Source: Pandoraea horticolens
GTDB lineage: Bacteria; Pseudomonadota; Gammaproteobacteria; Burkholderiales; Burkholderiaceae
Reading direction: 5' to 3'
Length of the DNA stretch: 64,000 nucleotides
Assembly (NCBI RefSeq): GCF_902459555.1
Contig: NZ_CABPSM010000015.1
Coordinates: 1-64,000, forward strand
Positions 29,903-38,200 of the stretch are shown here, piece after piece. Made by a program: the position numbers and the translations under genes. Position 1 is the first letter of the stretch. The number at the start of each line of letters is the position of its first letter. The notes under the pieces were generated by a model. That model was not told where the DNA came from. It saw only the letters and a program-made list of their open reading frames with translations, and did not search any database.

Positions 29903-30610
29903 TTAGAGCGGGATGTTTTCAGGCCACAGATAATAGGCGCCATGCCTGGATTTCGCGACAAACTCGATGCCCGCACTTGCCCCCTGAGGTGAGAGGACAT
30001 GCTCGCCGTGTTGCAATTCAAAATACCCGGCCTCGACAGCACGTTCTAGAAGTTCGCTCGTGCGCAAACACAGACGTTTTCCCAGCTTGGACGACGTAAG
30101 TTTTTCAAGTGTTTGGCTAACAGCGAGATCCTCCTTCGCTACCACTTCCGTGCAACTTTCGGTGGGACGTTCCAATGAAATACGGACTTCTTCGCTGATA
30201 CGAATAATGCGTTGGGCTTCTTCGTAGACATCTCGGTACAACTCCGCATCTTCTGATCTTCGGGCAAGAACCCCCATTTCGTTGTTATTAACCTGACTAA
30301 ATTCGTAGAGATTCAGGCTTGTAACCACGCACAACTCCTCGCTCATATAACACTTGGCGTGCAAGTTCTTGCAGTAGCTGGTGCGAACGTAGGTCAGACC
30401 TCGAAGCCATTCGATTTCCCGCGGTTGCAACTCACTTTTCCCGTATATGATCCTGACGTCAATTTTCAGACGATTCTTGTCTGATAGAAGCTCCTTGATA
30501 CGGTCATTCAGCTTCAGGAATGGACTGATCAAAATGAGGCGGTCAACCGCCCCTTTGATCAATTCTTCGAGAAAGTAGCTCGTCGCGCTGGTGTTTAAGA
30601 ATTTTGCCAC
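29903..30610 (-). CDS. Phospholipase-D-like domain protein of the tRNA-Pro island
   Basis: A 235-residue protein, frame intact. The first ~130 residues form a single PLD-type domain: strand LILISPFLKLNDRIKELL, then the HKD-like motif NLHAKCYMSEELCVVTSLNL (His-x-Lys and a downstream Ser-x-Asn) and NNNEMGVL. One HKD motif implies a homodimer active site, as in small PLD nucleases. A helical linker follows, and a C-terminal segment (about 170-235) ends in a GAYYLWPEN motif that I associate, from memory, with nuclease-like and DUF2726 proteins. Base composition is clearly lower in GC than the flanking core genes, so it was acquired. The activity (nuclease or lipase) is unproven; a defence or mobile-element role is a guess from context. 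Confidence 0.65.
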   Translation of the reverse strand: MAKFLNTSATSYFLEELIKGAVDRLILISPFLKLNDRIKELLSDKNRLKIDVRIIYGKSELQPREIEWLRGLTYVRTSYCKNLHAKCYMSEELCVVTSLNLYEFSQVNNNEMGVLARRSEDAELYRDVYEEAQRIIRISEEVRISLERPTESCTEVVAKEDLAVSQTLEKLTSSKLGKRLCLRTSELLERAVEAGYFELQHGEHVLSPQGASAGIEFVAKSRHGAYYLWPENIPL

Positions 30611-30968
30611 GTTGTGCCCTCGCTGCTGTAGGTAACCGGGGGGCCCTCAGTGGCTGAGAATACGCGTTCGTAAGGCCGCGAAACCATTGATAGCAGAGTT
30701 AAACGTTGCTGTGGTGGTCGACGCCAACGCTAGCTACGTCGAAGCAAGCGGTGAGCGACAATAAGACCGATGCTGTGATGAAGGCTGTCGGCGTGCGTCT
30801 CATTCGGTTTGACGTCAGACGCTATCCGTCCGAATTTGAAGTTCGGAAGCAGATGCTTGGCGAGAATGAGCATGAGAAATGCCGGTCGTCGGCAGCTTAG
30901 AGGAATGCGAGGGTGAATCTAGAGATAGCGGATAACGGCCCATCGTGTTGGATGGGCCGCAACCAAAG
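30611..30968 (+). pseudogene. Frameshifted remnant, possibly of a DUF2726-type protein
   Basis: An open frame at 30706-30900 (64 codons) reads SKQAVSDNKTDAVMKAVGVRLIRFDVRRYPSEFEVRKQML. This looks like the end of a nuclease-fold domain in which a host residue series is followed by a beta strand and Arg-rich end, as in DUF2726 proteins. Just upstream a different frame gives PLIAELNVAVVVDA, which could be the preceding strand, so a frameshift between them is likely. No start codon with a ribosome binding site fits. The remaining 70 bases up to 30968 show nothing. Confidence 0.4.
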
Positions 30969-31277
30969 TTACCGCACCAACCTTGGTTTCTTGCCTCGCT
31001 TCGCCGCGTGAAGAATGACGTGAGGCCCCATCAACCTATCCGTCGCCACCATCGCTTCTGCGAAGGTCTCGAAGTAAATCGCGTGCTCAGGGTCGGACAC
31101 ATGCGCTCGCCTGATTTCTCCGGCGGCCTCGTCCCAAGCGTAACCGAGGTACTTCTTGTATTCGTGGAACCAGACAACATGCCCTTCACGCGTCAACGAC
31201 TTGGGGAGGTCGAGCCCTCCATCGCCTTGACCGCCGTTTTCTCCATCCTTCCCGTCGCTCTTACTTGAATCAATCAT
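30969..31277 (-). CDS. Hypothetical protein
   Basis: A 102-residue protein whose ATG at 31277 has a perfect AGGAGG five bases upstream, which makes it a credible gene. The first 25 residues are polar and Gly/Asp-rich (SSKSDGKDGENGG); the rest is compact with Trp, Tyr and His (GHVVWFHEYKKYLGYAWDEA, then ISPEHAIYF-like HVSDPEHAIYFETFAEAM) and a basic end. I do not recognise a family. It belongs to the island between tRNA-Pro and the parDE pair. Confidence 0.6.
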   Translation of the reverse strand: MIDSSKSDGKDGENGGQGDGGLDLPKSLTREGHVVWFHEYKKYLGYAWDEAAGEIRRAHVSDPEHAIYFETFAEAMVATDRLMGPHVILHAAKRGKKPRLVR

Positions 31278-31438
31278 CAAAGCCTCCTGAGATATAGGCG
31301 GATTTAGCCGCGCTAACGACTGAATTCATCATCGCAGGAGTCCTGTGCCCCGAGTTTCAGTAACGTCCGAATTTTCTGAGTACTCGGTTGGGATTCGACA
31401 AACAATCCCCGTTCCGGACATCGGGGTGGGCATGCAAT

Positions 31439-31455
31439 TTGATAACTATTATCAA
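31439..31455. promoter_or_regulatory. Palindromic operator of the parDE operon
   Basis: The perfect inverted repeat TTGATAA-CTA-TTATCAA lies 50 bases before parD. It overlaps a plausible -35 (TTGATA) and precedes GATAAA as a possible -10. Ribbon-helix-helix antitoxins bind such palindromes to repress their own operon; binding here is inferred. Confidence 0.6.
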
Positions 31456-31505
31456 CAATGATAAAGTCACACTCATCCCAGCCAAGCCCCCTAACGGAGG
31501 AAATC

Positions 31506-31763
31506 ATGATTAGCGCTGAACTCGGGCGACAGCTTGAGAGCTACATCGCCGAGCTTGTGGCGACGGGACGTTACGGCTCCAAGAGTGAGGTTTTGCGCGA
31601 AGGCGTGCGGCTCGTTCAGGATCGTGAGACCCAGCTTGTGGCGCTCGATGCCGTCATTGAGAAGGGCATTGCCGACGCGAAAGCAGGTCGCGGTCAACCT
31701 GCCGCCGACGTGTTCGACCGTCTTGAGAAGAAGTATCAAGCAATGGCGAACGACAAGGCATGA
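31506..31763 (+). CDS. parD: ParD-family antitoxin
   Basis: An 85-residue type II antitoxin. The N-terminal ribbon-helix-helix DNA-binding part (about 1-45) shows ISAELGRQLESYIAELVATGRYGSKSEVLREGVRLVQ, the usual ParD/CopG pattern with GRYGSKSEVLRE. The C-terminal helix (from about 50) should bind and neutralise the toxin. ATG 31506 has GGAGGAAATC upstream; the open frame starts earlier but without a site. Its stop overlaps the parE start (ATGA). Confidence 0.88.
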   Translation: MISAELGRQLESYIAELVATGRYGSKSEVLREGVRLVQDRETQLVALDAVIEKGIADAKAGRGQPAADVFDRLEKKYQAMANDKA

Positions 31764-32059
31764 TCGTTCACTTATTACCCGAAGCCATCCTCGACCTCGA
31801 AACCATTGGTGACTACATCGCGCAGGACAATCCGCGACGCGCAGTGACGTTCATTCAGGAATTGCGGGACAAGTGCTTGAGCCTTGCCGACATGCCGCTT
31901 GCGTTTCCCGTAGTGCCGCGTTATGAGCGTTACGGTATCCACCATCGCGTATACGGCAACTATCAGATCTTCTATCGCGTGATCGAGTCGGACGACCGAA
32001 TTGACGTCGTCCATACCCTCCACAGCGCTCGCAACTACGCTGCAATTCTGTTCCCCTAA
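31760..32059 (+). CDS. parE: ParE-family toxin (RelE/ParE fold)
   Basis: A 99-residue toxin overlapping parD by four bases. It has the ParE-like layout: two N-terminal helices (LPEAILDLETIGDYIAQDNPRRAVTFIQELRDKC), the turn with PVVPRYERYGIHHRVYGNY and the strands QIFYRVIESDDRIDVVHTLHSARNY. ParE toxins poison DNA gyrase, while RelE relatives cut ribosome-bound mRNA; the DNA-gyrase assignment follows family resemblance. Frame intact, so probably functional and a stabiliser of the island. Confidence 0.86.
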   Translation: MIVHLLPEAILDLETIGDYIAQDNPRRAVTFIQELRDKCLSLADMPLAFPVVPRYERYGIHHRVYGNYQIFYRVIESDDRIDVVHTLHSARNYAAILFP

Positions 32060-32365
32060 GCCGATGCCGGTTGCCCCCATAGAAGTCCCTAATATCGGCC
32101 CCAGAACTGCCCGGAGAGCCCCGAATTCTCGTGCTGAATTTTTGTGCAGATTATTAGGGGGCATCTTTCGGACGCACAGCCAAACACGGCTTCAAGCATC
32201 GGCTCCTCTCTGCCGATTTGGGGTTTGTCTAATATCCCATCTAACTGCGTCTAATATCCAGGCTCATACAGGACCGCGATTTCATCCAGCTTTTGGCATG
32301 TTCATCGTGGGGCACTGCGAAAGTCCTCTGGGCCCAGGGCAGGACTGTTCACGATAAGCCGCGCG
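32060..32365. other. Right edge of the island, no gene
   Basis: Low-complexity, low-GC stretch between parE and the sensor-kinase gene. It contains TCCCTAAT at 32086-32093, its reverse (TTATTAGGGG) at 32151-32160, and GTCTAATATCC twice (32227-32237 and 32249-32259, 22 bases apart). I looked for a copy of the tRNA-Pro 3' end here and did not find one. Confidence 0.5.
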
Positions 32366-34399
32366 TCAGCGGTGGTCGATTTGCACCATCACAACCGTCG
32401 CATTGTTCTCCCGCCGCAGCGCGAGCGAGCCGCCCAATCGTTGCGCACGCCGGTGCATGCTGTTAAGGCCGGTGCCGTGAAGGTGTCCGCCCCCCGGGGT
32501 ATCAGCATTGATTCGCACGCCGTTCGTGTCGAAACCGACACCGTTGTCTTCGACGCGTAAGGTGATCTGGCCATCGTCGTGCCGTAGTTCGACAATGACC
32601 CGAGTTGCCCGCGCGTGCTTGAGCACGTTGGTGAGCGCTTCCTGAAGAATGCGCAGCAACTCCAGCGATTGTGCGGCGCTCAGCACGCATTGCGTGATGC
32701 CGTCGAGCCGCCAGATGCACTCGATGTTCTGCGTCTCGAAGAGCACCGAAATCCGGTGCCGCAATGGGGCAATTTGTTCGGCGAGCGCCAGTTCGCCTTG
32801 CTGATGCGTTGCCGCCGCGTCGATGACGAAACGCAGTTCGTCGCGCATCTCCTTGAGCAATCCAAGAAAGCGTGCCGGCGGCAACGTGTGCGGCGCATGT
32901 TCGATGGCCGCGATGCTCGAAACCAATGCCCCACCAAGGCCGTCATGCAGATCGTGTGCGAGATCCAGCCGCTCGGCGAGGCGTGCGTTGACGACTTCGA
33001 GTTCGTGCTGACGATTGAGTGTATGTGCCAGTTCCTCGCGCGCGTTATCGATGCCAACGCGCAGCTCGTCGTTGAACTGTGCGATTCTCCGGGAATTTTC
33101 GGCAAATCGTTTCGCCAGTACGATGGCCATGCCGATCATGAGCACCTGAGACGTTTGCGTCGTGTAATAGACGTTCGATGCAAGCACGCCGAAATACACC
33201 AGAAAATCATGTGTGCCGGCGATCACGAAGGTCAACGCGCACATTGAGACGATGCGTTGCTCCAGCCTTCGCTCCTGCCATGTGAGGATGAAAAGCAGCA
33301 CGCAACTCGCCAGATAGGTCACGCCGGGGACGATGGCCCAGAGCGCGCGCGACGTCTCGATGCGATCATGCGGCATGACGATTAGCCAGATCGCACCGGC
33401 GCCGAACGTTGTCCATAACAACGCTTCGGTGCGCGGCATGCGCCGGCCGCAAAAGCGCAGTACGTACATCGTGAAGCTGCCGCAGTAGGCCAGAAATGCG
33501 ATGGAGACGAAGATCTCCCATGCGTCGTTCGTTGCAAATGGCCACGGCCGGGTGACCACCTGATTGACCGCGTAGAGCCACCAGGTGAGCGACATCACAC
33601 TGAACCAGCCGTAGGCCGTTTCATTGCGGCGATACAGCCAGAGCATCAACACGAGTATCCCAAGGGTGAGGGTGATCGCGAGACTGAAGAGTTGCAGATC
33701 GCGCCGCACCCATTGTTCCCGCTCGTAGCGCTCGTGAACGGTGTCGGGCGCTCCCAGGACGATCGGGCCGAGTCCTGGGCTGTATGCGGCAAGGCCTGAG
33801 ACGCGCACGAGCATCGTATTCACGCCGGGACGTAGCGCCGGTGCGTCCAGGACCCCGTACCTCGGCGTATTCCATGCCCGCGTGAGTGGCTCGACAAGCG
33901 AGTTGTCGCGCAAGATCAGCACATCGTTCAGATAGACCGCACCTGCCATGTTCAGGTATTCCAGCAGCAGTCCGCGCGGCTGCGGGTTTGCCGGCTCGCG
34001 CCATGTGAGCCGATACCAGACCACGCCGTTATAGCCGGGCCAGCGGCGTGTCCAGACGTCGGGCAGCGTGACATTGGTCCAGCCGGTTTCGGGGGCGTGG
34101 GCGGCGCGCCAGTTGGCGCCTGTGGGGTTCATGCCCGGGACGCTGTCGCTTGTGGCGCGTACGGCCTCGATGCGATCGAACGTTAGTGTGGTGTTGTCGG
34201 CAGGGAGTGCTTGCCCCTGCGCGGTTGCGATGCCCGGGACTAGACCAATAAGACAGAGCAGAGACAGCGATCCGGCCAGCGCAAAATGGATCGTGCCGAT
34301 CCGCAGGGTCAGGGCAACAAGCCAAAGGTACGCGCTTCGAACACAGCTTGTGTGCGCGAGTTGACCGCGAGCTTCTTGTAGATGTTTTTGATGTGGCAT
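32366..34399 (-). CDS. Sensor histidine kinase, 7-TM type with HisKA_3 domain
   Basis: Membrane sensor kinase, partner of the LuxR-type regulator upstream. A hydrophobic signal segment (LAGSLSLLCLIGLVPGIATA) leads to a periplasmic beta-rich domain (about 90-220, with VWYRLTWREP and LYLNDVLI-like strands), then seven membrane segments (about 235-430), the HisKA_3 box AHDLHDGLGGALVSSI with the phospho-His, and an ATPase domain with LQEALTNVLKHA, VEDNGVGFD and HGTGLNSMHRRAQRLGG. The layout matches 7TMR-DISM kinases. The start is uncertain: the ATG at 34399 lies inside the regulator gene and has no ribosome binding site, and the signal segment begins about 45 residues later, near the regulator's stop. 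Co-transcribed with the regulator by overlap. Confidence 0.83.
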   Translation of the reverse strand: MPHQKHLQEARGQLAHTSCVRSAYLWLVALTLRIGTIHFALAGSLSLLCLIGLVPGIATAQGQALPADNTTLTFDRIEAVRATSDSVPGMNPTGANWRAAHAPETGWTNVTLPDVWTRRWPGYNGVVWYRLTWREPANPQPRGLLLEYLNMAGAVYLNDVLILRDNSLVEPLTRAWNTPRYGVLDAPALRPGVNTMLVRVSGLAAYSPGLGPIVLGAPDTVHERYEREQWVRRDLQLFSLAITLTLGILVLMLWLYRRNETAYGWFSVMSLTWWLYAVNQVVTRPWPFATNDAWEIFVSIAFLAYCGSFTMYVLRFCGRRMPRTEALLWTTFGAGAIWLIVMPHDRIETSRALWAIVPGVTYLASCVLLFILTWQERRLEQRIVSMCALTFVIAGTHDFLVYFGVLASNVYYTTQTSQVLMIGMAIVLAKRFAENSRRIAQFNDELRVGIDNAREELAHTLNRQHELEVVNARLAERLDLAHDLHDGLGGALVSSIAAIEHAPHTLPPARFLGLLKEMRDELRFVIDAAATHQQGELALAEQIAPLRHRISVLFETQNIECIWRLDGITQCVLSAAQSLELLRILQEALTNVLKHARATRVIVELRHDDGQITLRVEDNGVGFDTNGVRINADTPGGGHLHGTGLNSMHRRAQRLGGSLALRRENNATVVMVQIDHR

Positions 34400-35031
34400 G
34401 CGACCGTGAGACTGGAGATATTGAGCAGTGCTGCAATCTCGCGGTTCGTCATGCCCTTGGCGACGAGTCCGAGAATCTCGATTTCTCGCGGGCTCAATGC
34501 CGGCACGGCCTCGACCGTTGGCGGCTCACCGGTGCCAGGCGTCGCCCCCGGTGAGCGTGGCGCCGGTCGGCTGACCCCGACAAGGCTAAGAATATGCCTG
34601 GCAACAAACGGATCGATCGGCGCGCCCCCGCGCAGCGCGCTGCGTATCGAGAGCGCAATTTCCTCGTCGTCGCGCTCCTTGAGCAGATACCCGGTCGCGC
34701 CTGCCCTTAGCGCACGCACGATGATCTGCTCCGTACTCCACGCGGAGATTACCAGAATCGGAAGCGCGGGATCGCTGTCATGCAACTCGCCGATCAAATC
34801 GACGCCGCTGCCGTCCGGCAGGCCGACATCGACGAGTATCAGCGCGAACGGCGTGCTCGCCAGATGCTGACGCGCTTGCGCGAGGCTCCCGGCCAGGCAG
34901 ACCATCTCATTCCTGTAGCCCAGCGATTTGAGGATGCTGCACATGCGCGTTTGCGTGGCCGGATCGTCTTCCACGAGCAATAACGGTCCGGGGAGCACCG
35001 GTTCGGTATCGACTGGCGGGGTGACAGGCAT
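34309..35031 (-). CDS. LuxR/NarL-type response regulator
   Basis: A 240-residue regulator. The receiver domain (15-135) has acidic pocket residues 21-23 (EDD), phospho-acceptor Asp68 (LILVDVGLPDGSG) and the conserved Lys in GYLLKERDDEE. The LuxR helix-turn-helix (about 175-238) reads LSPREIEILGLVAKGMTNREIAALLNISSLTVACHIKNIYKKL. The start is ATG 35031 (MPVTPPVDTEPVLPG); the frame is open further up. It is divergent from the giant autotransporter gene with a 206-base gap, so that gene is the obvious candidate target. Confidence 0.9.
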   Translation of the reverse strand: MPVTPPVDTEPVLPGPLLLVEDDPATQTRMCSILKSLGYRNEMVCLAGSLAQARQHLASTPFALILVDVGLPDGSGVDLIGELHDSDPALPILVISAWSTEQIIVRALRAGATGYLLKERDDEEIALSIRSALRGGAPIDPFVARHILSLVGVSRPAPRSPGATPGTGEPPTVEAVPALSPREIEILGLVAKGMTNREIAALLNISSLTVACHIKNIYKKLAVNSRTQAVFEARTFGLLP

Positions 35032-35237
35032 GGCGTAGGGTTCCGGGGGACGAGTAAGGCGAATGTCATGCAAATTAGCGCACCGCCATCGTAACGCCCA
35101 TCCCCCAAACAGGGTAGGCATGGCTTGCATTTACTCAATTCGGGGGATGCCGGACGCAGCACATCGAATGCTACGTTTCGCACAAACGGGTTCGCGCTGC
35201 GCAAGGCTGGGCAATACGCGCACGACATCGACATGAC

Positions 35238-38200
35238 ATGGGGTGCAAATCCGGGCATTGGACAAACGCTTTCGGATCGGGGGGCAGCGTGGGAGATCGG
35301 TTTTCCGCACAGGCGACGCCGCGTCGCCTCAGGGCAATCTGCAGTGTGGCAGGGCTCATGCTCGCAGGGCCAGCCGTCGCACAGACGTCGGGACCGTTGT
35401 TCCTCGACTATCGAGGCGCCACGGGCGGTTGCTGTTACAACTCCAATGGCGCGGATGGCGAGCCCGGTCAGATCGACGTCGAACGCACCCTCACGGGCCT
35501 GAACATTCTCTCGACAGGCGGGGCGACCGGCGTCGCTGTCGATGTGAGTGGCGGTAACGGTGGCAACGGCGACGATGTCAGTGGCCGCGATCACTGGGGC
35601 GGCAGCGGCGGTTTCGGACGCATCGTCGACTTCGTTCTCGCGCAAAGCACCGTCGTTAGTAACGGTTTCGGCGTCTCCGTACTGTCCAAAGGGGGAGACG
35701 GCGGTCTGTGGGGCAATCGCGGCCATGGCAACGGCAATGGCGGGAACGGAAATTTTGCACGCCTTACGCTCGACGGCGGCTCGGTGAGCGCTGTCGGCTA
35801 CGGGCTGTCGGCGCAATCGATCGGAGGCAATGGGCAGACCAGTGCGATTCCGTGGGGCGCCGGCGTGAATGCCGGGGTCGGGGGAAATGCCGGAGACGCC
35901 AGCGTGGTCGTGCGTGGCGGGGCCGTCGTCACCGCGAGCGCAAGCGGCGGCAACGGTGGTGCGGCCATTCGTGCCGAGTCGCTGGGCGGACAGGGTGGAT
36001 TGGGGATCGACGACTGGGAAGGCGGCTACGTGCTCTCCGGATGGGGCGGTAACGCCGGTAATGTCACCGTGTCCATTGCGGACGGCACCGTGACCGCACA
36101 CGGCGACGGCGAAGTCGGCGTGCTTGCGCGCTCCGTAGGCGGTAACGGGCCGAAACGAATGAGCGATAGCACGGACGTCAAAGGGTCCAATGGCGGTAAC
36201 GCCGGCAACGTCACGCTCACGAATGGTGCGGCGATTACGACCGATGGGGCCAATGCGCCGGGCATTGCCGCCTATAGCCTGGGGGGGGACGGCGGCGATG
36301 GCGGCGGCGGTGTCACCGGGAACGGATTTCAGGGTGGAGACGGCGGAACGCCGGGATCCGTCACGGTCACGAATACCGGCAGCGTAGTGACACGAGGTGT
36401 CGGCGCGATGGGTATCCGGGTCGCCGTGATCGGCGGCGCGGGCGGCAACGGCGGCGAATCCGGACCCTGGTCGGGACATGGTGGCAATGGCGGCTCGGGC
36501 GGTAACACCGGAAGTCTGGCGGTCGATATCAAAAACGACGGCACGATCATGACCACGGGTAATGACGCCGTCGGTATCCTGGCGCACGCGGTCGGGGGCG
36601 GGGCGGGTGGCGCTGAACTGAGTCAGGGGATCATGAACATTGGCGGCGGGTCGGGGGGCAATGGCGGACTCGGCGGCAACATTTCTGTCGGCAGCAACGG
36701 CTCGATTTTCACGACCGGCGATCAGAGCCCTGGCGTGCAGGCGCAGAGCATTGGCGGCGGTGGCGGGCACGGCGGCGACGCCGATACGACTGGCATCATC
36801 GTTGGCATCGCCACGGGTGGGCATGGCGGTGCCGGTGGAAATGGCGGCAACGCCGTCATGGATCTGGGCGGCGCCATTTCGACCGCCGGCGCGGGCTCGA
36901 CCGGCATTCTGCTGCAAAGCGTAGGCGGTGGCGGCGGTGCCGGCGGGTCTTCCCGCGCCATGACAGTCGGTGTTGGGCTTGGCGTCGCTGTCAGTCATGG
37001 CGGCAGCGCCGGTGGTGGCGGAGCGGGCGGCCTGGCGCATCTCACGCTGGAAGACGGGAGCAGCATCACGACGCAGGCCGCCGCAAGCGATGGCGCCGTC
37101 GTGCAAAGCGTCGGCGGCGGCGGGGGCTACGGCGGACTCGCCAGTTCGGCAACGCTCACCATCGCGCCGGATCTCGGTCCGGAGGTGCCTGCTGCCACGC
37201 TCAGCCCGCATGTCTCGATCGGAGGCAGCGGCGGCGACGGCGGCGGTGGCGGAATAGCGCAGGTCGACAACAGCGGTGGCATCTGGACGCAGGGCGACAA
37301 GAGTATCGGCATTCTGGCCCAGAGCATCGGAGGGGGCGGCGGTGCTGGGGGAAGTGCTGCCGCCGCGCTGCGGGCGCAATCGATTGCCGCGCCGAACAGT
37401 CGCTTCAACATCAGCGTGGGCGCGACAATCGGTGGCGCCGGCGGTGGCGGGGGCGACGGCGCCACCGCTTTGGTGACCAATAACATCGATGGCAGCGTAC
37501 TCACGACCGGCGATCATTCGTCGGGCATCGTCGCGCAAAGTATCGGTGGCGGCGGTGGCGTGGGCGGCATGGTGCAACAGGAAACCGCGAAGTCGTTCGG
37601 CGCCACGCTCGGCGCGCCCGGATCGGCTCAGGGGCTGTTACAGACGATGGGCAATTGGCTGACGCGTTCCGGCAATTCGATGAATGTGGCGTTCGGTTCG
37701 CTGACGATCGGTGTGGACGTTCGCGTGGGTGGCACGGGCGGTCAGGGCGGGGCCGGTAACGCAGCCACCGTCAATAACTACGGTCGGGTGACGACGTCGG
37801 GCGGCGGCTCGGCGGCCATCGTCGCGCAGAGTATCGGCGGCGGGGGCGGTCAGGGTGGCACTGCTGCATCGACCAGCGTATCGAGCCTGCTTTCGAGTCT
37901 AGATAGCCTGTTGGGCGTGATGGCCGGCAAGGTCGGCACCTATTTCAACGTCTCGCCCAACGTCGGGACGAATGTCGCCGTCGGTGGATCGGGGGGCTGG
38001 GGCGGTGATGGCAGGCAAGTGAGCGTGCTCAATACCGGCACGTTATCCACGAATGGGTTCGGCGCGCCGGGCATCCTGGCGCAGAGTGTGGGTGGCGGTG
38101 GCGGAACGGGCGCGGCGACGTCGCAGAACCTTGAGCTTTTTCTCTCGAATTGGGCACCTAAAGATGCGCCCGGGATCATCAATGAGGTAACCCGCATCAT

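Noticed and set aside
31313-31507. 64-codon minus-strand frame before parD
   Set aside because: Overlaps the parDE operator; no ribosome binding site.
32060-32365. Search for a copy of the tRNA-Pro 3' end as attR
   Set aside because: No match to GGTTCGAATCC or CGCTCCGACCA was found, so the right border is not proven.
34839-37577. Minus-strand frame of 912 codons opposite the autotransporter passenger
   Set aside because: Ala/Arg/Asp low-complexity mirror of the Gly-rich repeats; no start site or domain.
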